A program made the position numbers and the translations under genes. The notes beneath the pieces are model-generated. The model saw only the letters and a list, made by a program, of their open reading frames with translations. It had not been told where the DNA came from and searched no databases. This document shows, piece after piece, positions 36,155 to 44,861 of a stretch of 64,000 nt of DNA. This DNA comes from Gammaproteobacteria bacterium (GTDB lineage Bacteria; Pseudomonadota; Gammaproteobacteria; Pseudomonadales; UBA5518). Location of the stretch: positions 248,001-312,000 of the forward strand of contig JADIYI010000009.1 of the NCBI GenBank assembly GCA_016705365.1. The letters run 5' to 3'. Each line of letters opens with the position of its first letter. The stretch's first letter is position 1.

Positions 36155-37663
36155 TTACTCCTCGCTTGCAGTGGAACCTGTATTGCCCGGGGTGCCACCG
36201 TCGGCCGCTTGCGTCGCGACGCCAGCCTCGGGCTGCACCTGCAGGATCAGACCTTCGCGGCCGGTGACGCGCACCTGCTCGCCGGGGCGCAGCGGCGCGC
36301 TCGAGCGGACCTGCCAGCGCTCGCCGTGAACTCGTGCCCAGGTCGTCTGCAGGTCTTCGCCGATAATCTCGCCGTGCGCGCCGATCAGCTCCTCGGAGCC
36401 GCTCACCACGGGCCGGCCGCGAGCCTTCAGCGCCAGGCGCAGCACCACCACCACGAACAGCACATTGAACAGCGCCACACTCACGATCAGTCCGAGCGGA
36501 ATGCCGAAGCCCGGCGTCTCGGTGTCGATCAGCATCACCGAGCCGATCACGAAGGCGATGATGCCACCGATGCCGAGCGCGCCGAAACTCGGCAACAGGG
36601 CCTCGCCCACCAGCATTGCAAACCCCAGCACGATCAGCGCCACTCCGGCATAGTTCACCGGCAGCATCTGCAAGGCAAACATGCCGAGCAGCAGCGCGAT
36701 CGATCCCGCCACGCCGGGCAGACCGAATCCCGGCGTGGTCAGCTCGAAATAGATGCCATAGATGCCGAGCAGCAGCAACAGGTAGGCCACGGTCGGATCG
36801 GTGATGATAGCGAGCAACCGGGTGCGCCAGTCGGCATCGAAGGCCTCGATGATCACTCCGTCACTTTGCAGCAGCAGGGTGCCGTCCTGCATCGCCACCG
36901 TACGGCCCTGCGCCTGTTGCAGCAGCGAGGGCAGATCGGATGCCACGAGGTCGATCACGCCACGCTCGTGTGCCTCCTGCGCCGACAGGCTGGCGCCTTC
37001 GCGTACCGCGCGATCGGCCCATTCGACATTGCGTCCGCGCAACTGCGCCAGCGAGCGCAGGTAGGCCGCGGAATCGTTCACCATCTTGCGGGTCATCGCA
37101 TCGGCACCCGGATGCACTTCGTCCGTATCGGGCGCGGCACCGGGCGGATCCGTCCGCGGCTGCGCAGGCGCATTGGGCGCTGGTGCGGGTCGCGTTCCCG
37201 GCAGGCCACCGATCTGTACCGGGGTGGCGGCACCGAGATTGGTGCCGAGCGCCATCGCGGCGACATGGCTGGCATAAACGATGTAGGCACCGGCGCTGGC
37301 CGCGCGCGCGCCGCTCGGTGCCACCCAGGCGATGACCGGAACCGGAGAAGCGAGAATGTCCTTCACGATCTGGCGGGTCGAGCTGTCGAGCCCGCCCGGC
37401 GTGTCGATCTGCAGGATCAGCAGCGGCGCACCCTCGGCTGCCGCCTTGTGCAGCCCGCGCGCAATGAAATCGACGCTGGCCGGCCCGATCGCGCCGTTCA
37501 GCCGCAGCAGCGGCGCGGACGCAGTGACGGCGACCGGCGAGGATTGCTCCGGTTGCGGAGCCTGCGCCGAAACCAGCGTTGCGATCAGCACGAGCAGCAG
37601 CACAGCGATACTGCTGCGCCCGGCGCCACGGATGATTTTCCGCACGATGCTGTTCGTACCCAT
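36155..37663 (-). CDS. NfeD-type membrane serine protease (ClpP-class, slipin partner)
   Basis: The ATG at 37663 has GGAGG 8 nt upstream and gives 502 residues. A signal peptide is followed by a ClpP-like protease domain: LLILQIDTPGGLDSS near residue 80, and the nucleophile region APSGARAASAGAY near 118. A Pro/Ala-rich insert (AAPDTDE region) follows. Then come four or five membrane spans and a C-terminal OB-fold NfeD domain ending in VRVTGREGLILQV. This is the long NfeD1b form. It is co-transcribed with the slipin, which it probably processes or regulates. Confidence 0.9.
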   Translation of the reverse strand: MGTNSIVRKIIRGAGRSSIAVLLLVLIATLVSAQAPQPEQSSPVAVTASAPLLRLNGAIGPASVDFIARGLHKAAAEGAPLLILQIDTPGGLDSSTRQIVKDILASPVPVIAWVAPSGARAASAGAYIVYASHVAAMALGTNLGAATPVQIGGLPGTRPAPAPNAPAQPRTDPPGAAPDTDEVHPGADAMTRKMVNDSAAYLRSLAQLRGRNVEWADRAVREGASLSAQEAHERGVIDLVASDLPSLLQQAQGRTVAMQDGTLLLQSDGVIIEAFDADWRTRLLAIITDPTVAYLLLLLGIYGIYFELTTPGFGLPGVAGSIALLLGMFALQMLPVNYAGVALIVLGFAMLVGEALLPSFGALGIGGIIAFVIGSVMLIDTETPGFGIPLGLIVSVALFNVLFVVVVLRLALKARGRPVVSGSEELIGAHGEIIGEDLQTTWARVHGERWQVRSSAPLRPGEQVRVTGREGLILQVQPEAGVATQAADGGTPGNTGSTASEE

Positions 37664-37833
37664 CCTCAAAGCCTCCCACCCGGATCCGGGCAGTTGCCAT
37701 GTCCACCATCATGCGTCGGTTGCGCCGAATCGGCAAACACTCTGGATAGAGCACCCTGAATCGCCGGGTGGAGATCTCGTGATGGCAGGCCGCGAATTGC
37801 GCGCGGACCCCGGAATCCTCGATTGAATCGCGC

Positions 37834-38472
37834 TCAGTCTTGCGGCGTGCCGGCCTGAAGCCCGACCCCACCCATTTGCCGGTCATGCACTCGCACCAGC
37901 GTGAGCTGCGCCAGCACCGCGCCGCACAGCGCCAGGAACATATCCCACTGGGTGTCCCAGATATCGCCCTGGGTGCCGAGAAATTCGATCGACGCCTGGT
38001 CCGCGATTTCGGCGGTCCACCATTCGATGAACTCGTAATTCACGCTCACGAACATGCACACGCACAGCACCAGGAAAAACAGCCATTTGCCGCGCTGCAG
38101 CGGCGAGCGGCGCAACAATACCTCGCGCGCAATCATCGCGGGTACCAAACCCTGCACGATATGACCGAGCCGGTCGTAGTGATTGCGACCCAGCTCGAAC
38201 CACTCCTGGAACCAGAAACCGAGCGGTACGCGGGCATAGGTATAATGGCCGCCGACCATCAGAACCAGCGCATGCAGGAAAATCAGCCAGTAAAGAAGCC
38301 GGGTGAGCGGAAATTTCCCGCGGCTTGCCGCCAGCAGCGGTATCGCGACCAGCACCGGGAATACCTCGAGAAACCAGGTGGTCATGTCATGGGGATGCCA
38401 ACCCGAAACCAGCAGCGCGACCAGTGTCAAGGCCAGCAACAGCCAGAGTTCGTTACGCGTCGCGGTGATCAT
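37834..38472 (-). CDS. DUF2238 (YjdF-like) membrane protein
   Basis: The 212-residue product has about six hydrophobic spans and the family segments GGHYTYARVPLG near residue 75 and RNHYDRLGHIVQG near 95. EFIEWW near 147 and GDIWDTQWDM near 168 also fit DUF2238. No biochemical function is established for this family. It seems to be a single gene, divergent from the sorbosone-dehydrogenase-like gene with 98 bp between starts. Confidence 0.82.
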   Translation of the reverse strand: MITATRNELWLLLALTLVALLVSGWHPHDMTTWFLEVFPVLVAIPLLAASRGKFPLTRLLYWLIFLHALVLMVGGHYTYARVPLGFWFQEWFELGRNHYDRLGHIVQGLVPAMIAREVLLRRSPLQRGKWLFFLVLCVCMFVSVNYEFIEWWTAEIADQASIEFLGTQGDIWDTQWDMFLALCGAVLAQLTLVRVHDRQMGGVGLQAGTPQD

Positions 38473-38570
38473 GGGCGAATATCCGGATGGATGCGGCCGG
38501 ATTACTATAGCAAAGGCATCCTGCGCGCGAGCGCGTGCGAACGATGCATTTCATTGTCTGGAGTGAGCCG

Positions 38571-40088
38571 ATGACAATTCGTCCTTTCAAGATCCTGTTC
38601 TGGACCCTGGTCGCACTGGCAATGCTGCTGATCGCGGGAATCACCCTGACGCCGAATCTCGAGATCACGAGCTGGAGCATGCTGCTCAACGCGATCAGCG
38701 GTGCGCCCGGGCCGCAGGCGAGCGCCGAATCCACGGGCCGGCAACTCGAGGCGCCGGCGGGCTTTGCGCTCAGCCTTTACGCGGGCGATGTCCCGAAGGC
38801 ACGCTTCATGCGCCTGACCAGCGCCGGCGATCTGCTGGTCAGCCAGCCCCGGCTCGGCCAGATACTGTTGCTCGCCCGCGATGCCGACGGCGACGGACAT
38901 CCCGATCGCCAGCAGGTTCTGATAGACGGACTGGACCGCCCGCAAGGCATGGATATCGCCGACGGCTGGCTCTACATCGCCGAGAGCGGCGCTCTCGGGC
39001 GCATCGCGTTCGACAGCGCAACGGGGCGCACCAGCGGGGAGTACCGGCAAGTGCTCGGGGGCCTGCCCGAAGGCGGCAATCACTGGGGTCGTACGGTGCG
39101 CGTCGGCCCGGACGGCTGGCTGTACCTCAGCATCGGCTCGAGCTGCAACGCCTGCGTCGAGGAGCACCGGTGGCGCGCCGCGATGCTGCGCCTGCGTCCC
39201 GATGGTTCGCAGGTGCAGATACACGCCAGCGGCTTGCGCAACAGCGTCGGCTTCGACTGGGCGCCATGGAACGGCGAACTCTATGCCACCGACAACGGCC
39301 GCGATCTGCTGGGCGACGATTTTCCGCCCTGCGAACTGAACCGCATCGTTGCGGGCGGATTCTACGGCTGGCCATATATCAACGGTTTCGCCAAGCTCGA
39401 TCCCGATAACGGCGGCGGCAGGGAAATCCTGCTCGCCACCGCCCTTTCCCCGGCCCACGGGTTTCGCGCCCACACCGCGCCGCTCGGCATCAGCTTCCTG
39501 CGCAGTCCGAGCCGTGCACCCCGGTTCCAGCGCGCGGCGCTGGTCGCCCTGCACGGATCGTGGAACCGCTCCGTTCCCGATGGGTACAAGGTGGTGCTGC
39601 TCAGCTGGGACGAGCAGGGCATGATCAGCGAGAGCGATTTCCTGAGTGGCTTCGAGCGCGACGGGCAAGTGATCGGACGCCCGGTCGATGTGGTCGAGGC
39701 TACCGATGGCAGCATCTTTGTCAGCGACGACTACGCCGGCGCGATCTACCGCCTGGTTCCGGGTCAGGACGCGAACAGCACGCTGCCCATGAGCCCCGCG
39801 CCAAGCACCGTGGCGGCCAGGCCAGATCCGCTGGCCGGCATCGATGCGCGGCAACGCGCCGCCGCGCACAGCAGTGGCAGTGCGCTGATGACGCGCTACG
39901 CCTGCATCGGCTGCCATTCCGCGGGGACCGTACCCGGCGACAAGCTGCAAACCCTGGCCGAGCGCTACACGCTCGCTGAACTCGCCGATTATTTCCTGTT
40001 GCCCACCGCGCCGATGCCGATATTTGCGCTGAACGCCGCCGAGCGACGCGATCTCGCCATCCATCTGCTGGACAATCCGGAGAACTGA
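38571..40088 (+). CDS. Sorbosone dehydrogenase-like beta-propeller protein with C-terminal cytochrome c
   Basis: ATG 38571 has GGAG 7 nt upstream and yields 505 residues. A hydrophobic N-terminal segment (about 8-30) serves as signal or anchor. A six-bladed GSDH/L-sorbosone dehydrogenase propeller follows, with FMRLTSAGDLLVSQP, GLDRPQGMDIADGWLYIA and HGSWNRSVPDGYKV. The last 90 residues hold a mono-heme cytochrome c with CIGCH and a likely axial Met in TAPMP. It may oxidise sugars using PQQ and pass electrons to its own heme in the periplasm. PQQ binding is inferred from family only. Confidence 0.85.
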   Translation: MTIRPFKILFWTLVALAMLLIAGITLTPNLEITSWSMLLNAISGAPGPQASAESTGRQLEAPAGFALSLYAGDVPKARFMRLTSAGDLLVSQPRLGQILLLARDADGDGHPDRQQVLIDGLDRPQGMDIADGWLYIAESGALGRIAFDSATGRTSGEYRQVLGGLPEGGNHWGRTVRVGPDGWLYLSIGSSCNACVEEHRWRAAMLRLRPDGSQVQIHASGLRNSVGFDWAPWNGELYATDNGRDLLGDDFPPCELNRIVAGGFYGWPYINGFAKLDPDNGGGREILLATALSPAHGFRAHTAPLGISFLRSPSRAPRFQRAALVALHGSWNRSVPDGYKVVLLSWDEQGMISESDFLSGFERDGQVIGRPVDVVEATDGSIFVSDDYAGAIYRLVPGQDANSTLPMSPAPSTVAARPDPLAGIDARQRAAAHSSGSALMTRYACIGCHSAGTVPGDKLQTLAERYTLAELADYFLLPTAPMPIFALNAAERRDLAIHLLDNPEN

Positions 40089-40106
40089 AGCCCGCCTATT
40101 GCGCCG

Positions 40107-40128
40107 TGCCCGCCGGTGCTGGCGGGCA
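40107..40128. terminator. GC-rich hairpin between convergent genes, candidate terminator
   Basis: TGCCCGCC and GGCGGGCA form a perfect 8-bp stem with a 6-nt loop in the 43-bp space between two convergent stops. A poly-T tail is lacking on both strands, so intrinsic termination is uncertain. Confidence 0.4.
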
Positions 40129-40131
40129 GGC

Positions 40132-41079
40132 TCATTGCTCCTCGCGCAACTCGATGAACAGCTCCGACAATCGCTGCTCGTAAGCGTCGAAATCCAGACC
40201 GTCGCGCAGCTTCAGGAATGGCGCCCGCAACAACGGTTCCTCGACCGGATACGGGATGAATTCCTCCTCGCCGGCTTTCTCGAAGCCATAGAGCAGCGCC
40301 AGCAACAGCGCAACGCTCAGCGCCGCGGTGATCGCGGGGCGGCGCAGGCTGGTGGCAAAACGCAGGTTGAAATAGAGCAGCGCGAAGGAAAACAGCGCGC
40401 TGGCACACCAGTCGGCGATATCCACCGCAGGCGCGAAGCCGACGGCATAGGACAGATAGGCCGCGCCCAGCGTGGTCTGCATGGTCAGCAGCGTGATCAG
40501 CGCGCTCACAAAAAGCTGGCTGAAAAACTGCGGCTGGTGACGCAGCACGCGGCCCACGATCGCCCACAACGCCGCCCAGCCCACGATCACCAGCCCAAGA
40601 AACACCGGCCCGGTCAACAATTCGCCCCACTCGATAGTCTCGACCGTGTCGAGATAGTCGACGTACAACGCCACCAGCAGCGTGAGCAGCAGCATCGCGA
40701 CCGCGACGGCCGGCCGCCAGGCGCCCAGCCGGGCCCACACGGTGGTCGACATTGGGCGCGTCCTGGGCACCGGGCTGTCTTCGGACAGCACCGAGAACAC
40801 GCTCTGGCCGACCGCGATTTCGTCACCCGGGGCGATCGCGAGCACCGCGTCATCTCGCACCGCGCCATTTACCGCAACGGGGTTGGTGCGATCGAGAATC
40901 TCCAGCACCAGCGTGCCGTCGGCGCGCAACAAGCGAAACTGCGCGGCGCCCAGGTAGGGATCGGAGACGATCAGGTCATTGTGCAGTGCCCTGCCAATCG
41001 TCATGGCGGCGCCATCGAACCTGCGGTGGTAGACACCCCGGCCGTGCCGCGCACCCACCCGCAGCACTAGGGCGTCCAT
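40132..41079 (-). CDS. FHA-like domain membrane protein
   Basis: ATG 41079 with GGAG 8 nt upstream gives 315 residues. Residues 5-100 form an FHA-like domain: TIGRALHNDLIVSD keeps the Gly29-Arg30 and Asn34-Asp35 marks, and VAVNGAVRDD and LAIAPGDEIAVG fit the later strands. The Ser and His that bind and position phosphothreonine are replaced (LGAAQF at the SxxH site). About five membrane spans follow (residues 125-270). The C-terminus is acidic and cytoplasmic. Its start overlaps the trypsin-like protease stop by 13 bp. It may sense or recruit a partner to the membrane; I know no characterised homologue with this layout. Confidence 0.78.
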   Translation of the reverse strand: MDALVLRVGARHGRGVYHRRFDGAAMTIGRALHNDLIVSDPYLGAAQFRLLRADGTLVLEILDRTNPVAVNGAVRDDAVLAIAPGDEIAVGQSVFSVLSEDSPVPRTRPMSTTVWARLGAWRPAVAVAMLLLTLLVALYVDYLDTVETIEWGELLTGPVFLGLVIVGWAALWAIVGRVLRHQPQFFSQLFVSALITLLTMQTTLGAAYLSYAVGFAPAVDIADWCASALFSFALLYFNLRFATSLRRPAITAALSVALLLALLYGFEKAGEEEFIPYPVEEPLLRAPFLKLRDGLDFDAYEQRLSELFIELREEQ

Positions 41080-42320
41080 TCGATCGTCTCCACGAAGCGG
41101 CGCAACAACACCAGTGCGCGGGTTTCGCTGATACCGTCGATCGCGAGATTGACCACCAGGCCACGCCCCGGCAATTCGCGGCTGACCATCGCCACGCTCA
41201 CATCGTACAGGCCGGCGTACTGCTGATAGCGGCGCGCGCAGAACGATATCCGCCATTCGAGCCCCTTGCCGCGCACGAATTCCTCGCGGCAGCGGAAATT
41301 CCCGACCTGCTCCTTGTCGTTGGCATTGAACGCCTGGTCGTGCTGGTAGTGTGCCGCGAGCAGCCCGTAGAACTGCACCCGATTGAGTTCCTCGCTGCTG
41401 AAAAAATTGAACGCGTACTGCAGGTTCCCGGTCTCGAAACTGTCCTCGATGAAAATCGAGTCCTGCGAACTGCATTGCTGGCGCACATGCTCGAATCGAT
41501 ACGACTCATCGTCGCTCGATCCGCCCCAGCATTTGAGGGTCGAACTCAGCCGCCCCGGTACCCTGAACTCGCCGAACGGCTGGCTCACCCAGGGTGCGGC
41601 GAGCAGTTCTCCGAAATACTGATCCTGGTCATCGAGCAGCGCCTCCGCGATGCGCTGGTGCATATCGAGCGCCTGGCGGCGTGCGTCGGTGCGTCGCGTC
41701 AGCAATGCCTGCAGGTATTCGACGGGCACCAGGAAGCTGATCTGCTCGCCGCCACGCGCGACATTCACGCCGACCAGTTCCCCGGCATCGTTCAGCGCCG
41801 GCCCGCCGCTCATGCCCGGGTTCAGTGAAGCCGAGAACAGGATCTTGCGATAACGCGCCGCCGACACATACCCGTTGTAGGTGCCCTCGATGATCGTCAT
41901 CGCGAGATCGAGCGGATTGCCCATCGAATACACCCGCTCGCCCTGCGCCAGCGTGCCACTCGCCAGCGGCAGGGTCGCCGGCAGCGCCGCCGGCGCCTGC
42001 AGCAGCGCGATGTCGTGGACCACGTCGATATCGACCAGCTCGAGCGGTACCGCCGCGCCATCGCGACCAAGGTATTCGAGGTGATAGCGCTGCGGTTTGT
42101 GGGCGAATTCCGCCACCACGTGGAAATTGGTGGCGAGCAGCCCATCGTCCGCGACCTGGAATCCCGAGCCGATACTGGACTTGTCACCCGAGGCCTGGTC
42201 GATCACGCGGATCTGCACCACTGCCGCCGCGGAGGCCGCGAACAATTCCTCGGCACGCCCCGTCCCGGCCAGCGCTGGCATATTCCATACGAGGAGGCAA
42301 AGAACGGCGAGCGCGCGCAT
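41067..42320 (-). CDS. Secreted trypsin-like serine protease (S1C-like) with unique C-terminal domain
   Basis: From ATG 42320 (ATG 42338 is possible) the product is 417 residues with a clear signal peptide ending in ALA. The catalytic triad is His67 (TNFHVV), Asp103 (HDIAL) and Ser171 (NPGMSGGP), spaced as in DegP-like proteases. No PDZ domain follows. Instead about 180 residues form an unfamiliar C-terminal domain with four Cys (KCWGG, QQCSS, FRCREE, SFCARR) that could make two disulfides in the periplasm. It is co-translated with the FHA-like membrane protein, suggesting a functional pair. It is divergent from plsB across about 140 bp. Confidence 0.85.
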   Translation of the reverse strand: MRALAVLCLLVWNMPALAGTGRAEELFAASAAAVVQIRVIDQASGDKSSIGSGFQVADDGLLATNFHVVAEFAHKPQRYHLEYLGRDGAAVPLELVDIDVVHDIALLQAPAALPATLPLASGTLAQGERVYSMGNPLDLAMTIIEGTYNGYVSAARYRKILFSASLNPGMSGGPALNDAGELVGVNVARGGEQISFLVPVEYLQALLTRRTDARRQALDMHQRIAEALLDDQDQYFGELLAAPWVSQPFGEFRVPGRLSSTLKCWGGSSDDESYRFEHVRQQCSSQDSIFIEDSFETGNLQYAFNFFSSEELNRVQFYGLLAAHYQHDQAFNANDKEQVGNFRCREEFVRGKGLEWRISFCARRYQQYAGLYDVSVAMVSRELPGRGLVVNLAIDGISETRALVLLRRFVETIEWTP

Positions 42321-42459
42321 ATGCGGTCCGGCTGTCATGGAGCCGGCATTGTAGCGGCTGGCGCTCGCGTGCGTCACCGCGCACCGGACAGCGCTTGCGG
42401 GCCGCGATCGATCAGGGCACTATCGCCCTGCCCGCCACCAACAAGACAGCGACCAGCGC

Positions 42460-44832
42460 ATGGGCTCCGATGACAACGATCCGTGGTCAGAGCGCCCCGA
42501 TCTCGCCCGGGTGTTCCTGATCGAGCACCGCAGCGCACTCGAGCGCCGCATCATCGACAACTGGATCAATAGTGCGGCCGCATCACGGGCGGACGATGCA
42601 CCGCGCTTCCTGCTGGCGAGCGTCGGATCGCCGAGCGCTGACGATGACGAGGCCTTGCGCCAGTTCCTCGGGAGCGGCAGCGACTGCTACTTCGTGCCCT
42701 TGCGGGTGATGTGGCTGGCAGGTGCCGGCGAGCACCAGCGGGGCTGGGGACTGCGTCGCCTGTTGCTGGGCGATTCGCGCGCCCCGGGTCGCATCCGTCA
42801 GCACCTGGTTTACCGCCGCGACGCCGGACGTGCGCGCACCCTGATCGCGGCAGGCGCGGCGCTCAGCGAACTGCGTGCGCGCTTCGCCGACGCCAATCCC
42901 GCCAACCCCGGAGATACCCGCGGACTGGCGCAATTCATCGCCCGCCAGGCGGTGCTCGCGCTCGAGAAAGCCGAGCGCAATATCCGCGGATCGCGCTACA
43001 AGGTGCCACGCCTGCTGGAAGAGGAGGTGCTTTCCCGGCCACGCCTCCTGCAAGCGCTCGGGGAGGAAGCCGAGCGCAGCAACCGGCCGCTCGCCGGGAT
43101 CATGCAGGAGGCGCGCGACTGCCTGCGCGAGATGGCACCGCGCCACAGTACGGTCGCGGTCGACATGATGGCCGCACTGGGGCGCTATCTGTACACCCGC
43201 GGCTTCGACCCCGCGATCGATTACCTCGACGCGGATCTCGAGCGGCTGCGCGCCCTGAGCAAGCAATACCCGATCGCATTCCTGATGACCCACAAGTCGC
43301 ACCTCGACGGGTTCCTGTTGATGAGCATGTTCTACGATCTCGACATGCCGCCGGTGCACCTGTTCGGTGGTATCAACATGAGTTTTCTCGGGCTGGGCGC
43401 GCTCGGCCGACGCTCGGGCGCGATCTTCATCCGCCGCACCATGAGCGGTGACAACGTCTACAAGGCGGTGTTCAAGCAGTACATCGATTACCTCGCCGAA
43501 AAGCGCTTCCCGCTGTTGTGGGCGCTGGAGGGCACCCGATCGCGCACCGGCAAGCTGATGCCGCCGCGTTACGGCCTGATCAACTACGTGGTCGATTCCT
43601 ATGTGCGCGCGGCGAGCACCGACATGATCCTGATGCCGATCTCCATCGCCTACGACCAGGTGCCCGAAGTCGGGGATTACATCGCCGAACAAAAGGGAGT
43701 CGGCAAGCGTCCCGAATCGGCCTCCTGGTTCATGCAGTACATCAGCGGGCTGCGCAATCCCTTTGGCCGGATCCACGTGCGCTTCGGCGAGGGTGTCAAG
43801 CTCTCGGAAGTGCTTGGCGAACCGCATCCCGACCTGCGGGTAGGCGCACTCGACGTGCAGAAAATCGCGTTCCGTCTCGCGGTGGATGCCAACAGCGTGA
43901 CGCCGATACTCGGAACCTCGCTGATCGCCCTGGTGCTCGCCGCCGCCGGGGGCAAGGCCATGACCTTGTCCGAACTGGCCGAGGAGTGCGCCGCGATGGT
44001 GCGGCTGGTGCGCAAGCTGCGTTTGCCCGTGAGCGGCGATGTAAACCTTGCCGGGATGGAGGTGTTGCAGCGCATGCTCGGCCAGCTGGTCCATACCGGC
44101 GTGCTGCTGCGTTACGAGGGCGGGCAGGAACCGCTGTTCGCGATCGCACCCGATGCCATCATGGCGGCCTCGTACTATCGCAATGCGGCAATCCACTTCC
44201 TGGTAATCGGCGCCATCGCCGAGCTGGCACTGGTGGAAGTGGCGCGCCGCGATTGCGTCAATGCGCTCGGAACCTTGCACGAGGAGTCCCTGAGACTGCG
44301 TGACCTGCTGAAATTCGAGTTCTTCTTTCACGAGAAAGCGCATTTCATCGAGGAGCTCGAACAACACCTCGACATCCGCGAGCCCACCTGGCGCGCCAGC
44401 CTCGGCGAGGATGGGCGCGCGCTGTACACCCTGCTCTGGTCGATGCATCCACTGCTCGCCCCCGGCGTGCTGCGCCCGTTTGTCGAGAGCTACCTCGTGG
44501 TGGCCGAGGCGCTCACCATGCAAGCACCCGACGAGACACCCGAACCGAAGACGCTGTTGCGTTTCTGCATGAGCCTCGGGCGCCAGCGCGCCCTGCAGCA
44601 GCGCATCGCGAGCGAGGAATCGGCGGCCAAGGTCTACCTGGAAAACGGCTTGCTGGTGGCGAAGGCGCGCGGCCTGCTCGATCCCGCCACCGCCGGGCTG
44701 GCGCTCGCGCGCAGCGCGCATCACGAGGAACTCGATCAGATGGCGCGACGGATCGCGTTTGTTGCCGCGCTGGCCGAGAATCGGCGCCTGGGGCTCGACG
44801 CCGGCGTGGGCGTGGAACCGATCGCCCGCTAG
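42460..44832 (+). CDS. plsB: Glycerol-3-phosphate 1-O-acyltransferase
   Basis: The 790-residue product is PlsB-sized. The acyltransferase block I motif is H278-K-S-H-L-D283. It is followed by GAIFIRRTMSGDN (block II), LLWALEGTRSRTGKLMPPR (block III) and MILMPISIAYDQVPE (block IV), all intact. The enzyme transfers a fatty acyl group from acyl-CoA or acyl-ACP to position 1 of glycerol-3-phosphate at the inner membrane. It is the first gene of a phospholipid operon: 29 bp downstream lies a HAD/PlsC fusion, then gpsA, which makes its substrate. A short GC-rich inverted repeat sits 29 bp before the ATG. Confidence 0.94.
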   Translation: MGSDDNDPWSERPDLARVFLIEHRSALERRIIDNWINSAAASRADDAPRFLLASVGSPSADDDEALRQFLGSGSDCYFVPLRVMWLAGAGEHQRGWGLRRLLLGDSRAPGRIRQHLVYRRDAGRARTLIAAGAALSELRARFADANPANPGDTRGLAQFIARQAVLALEKAERNIRGSRYKVPRLLEEEVLSRPRLLQALGEEAERSNRPLAGIMQEARDCLREMAPRHSTVAVDMMAALGRYLYTRGFDPAIDYLDADLERLRALSKQYPIAFLMTHKSHLDGFLLMSMFYDLDMPPVHLFGGINMSFLGLGALGRRSGAIFIRRTMSGDNVYKAVFKQYIDYLAEKRFPLLWALEGTRSRTGKLMPPRYGLINYVVDSYVRAASTDMILMPISIAYDQVPEVGDYIAEQKGVGKRPESASWFMQYISGLRNPFGRIHVRFGEGVKLSEVLGEPHPDLRVGALDVQKIAFRLAVDANSVTPILGTSLIALVLAAAGGKAMTLSELAEECAAMVRLVRKLRLPVSGDVNLAGMEVLQRMLGQLVHTGVLLRYEGGQEPLFAIAPDAIMAASYYRNAAIHFLVIGAIAELALVEVARRDCVNALGTLHEESLRLRDLLKFEFFFHEKAHFIEELEQHLDIREPTWRASLGEDGRALYTLLWSMHPLLAPGVLRPFVESYLVVAEALTMQAPDETPEPKTLLRFCMSLGRQRALQQRIASEESAAKVYLENGLLVAKARGLLDPATAGLALARSAHHEELDQMARRIAFVAALAENRRLGLDAGVGVEPIAR

Positions 44833-44861
44833 AATAACCGCAGCATTGCAGGGGAACGGCC

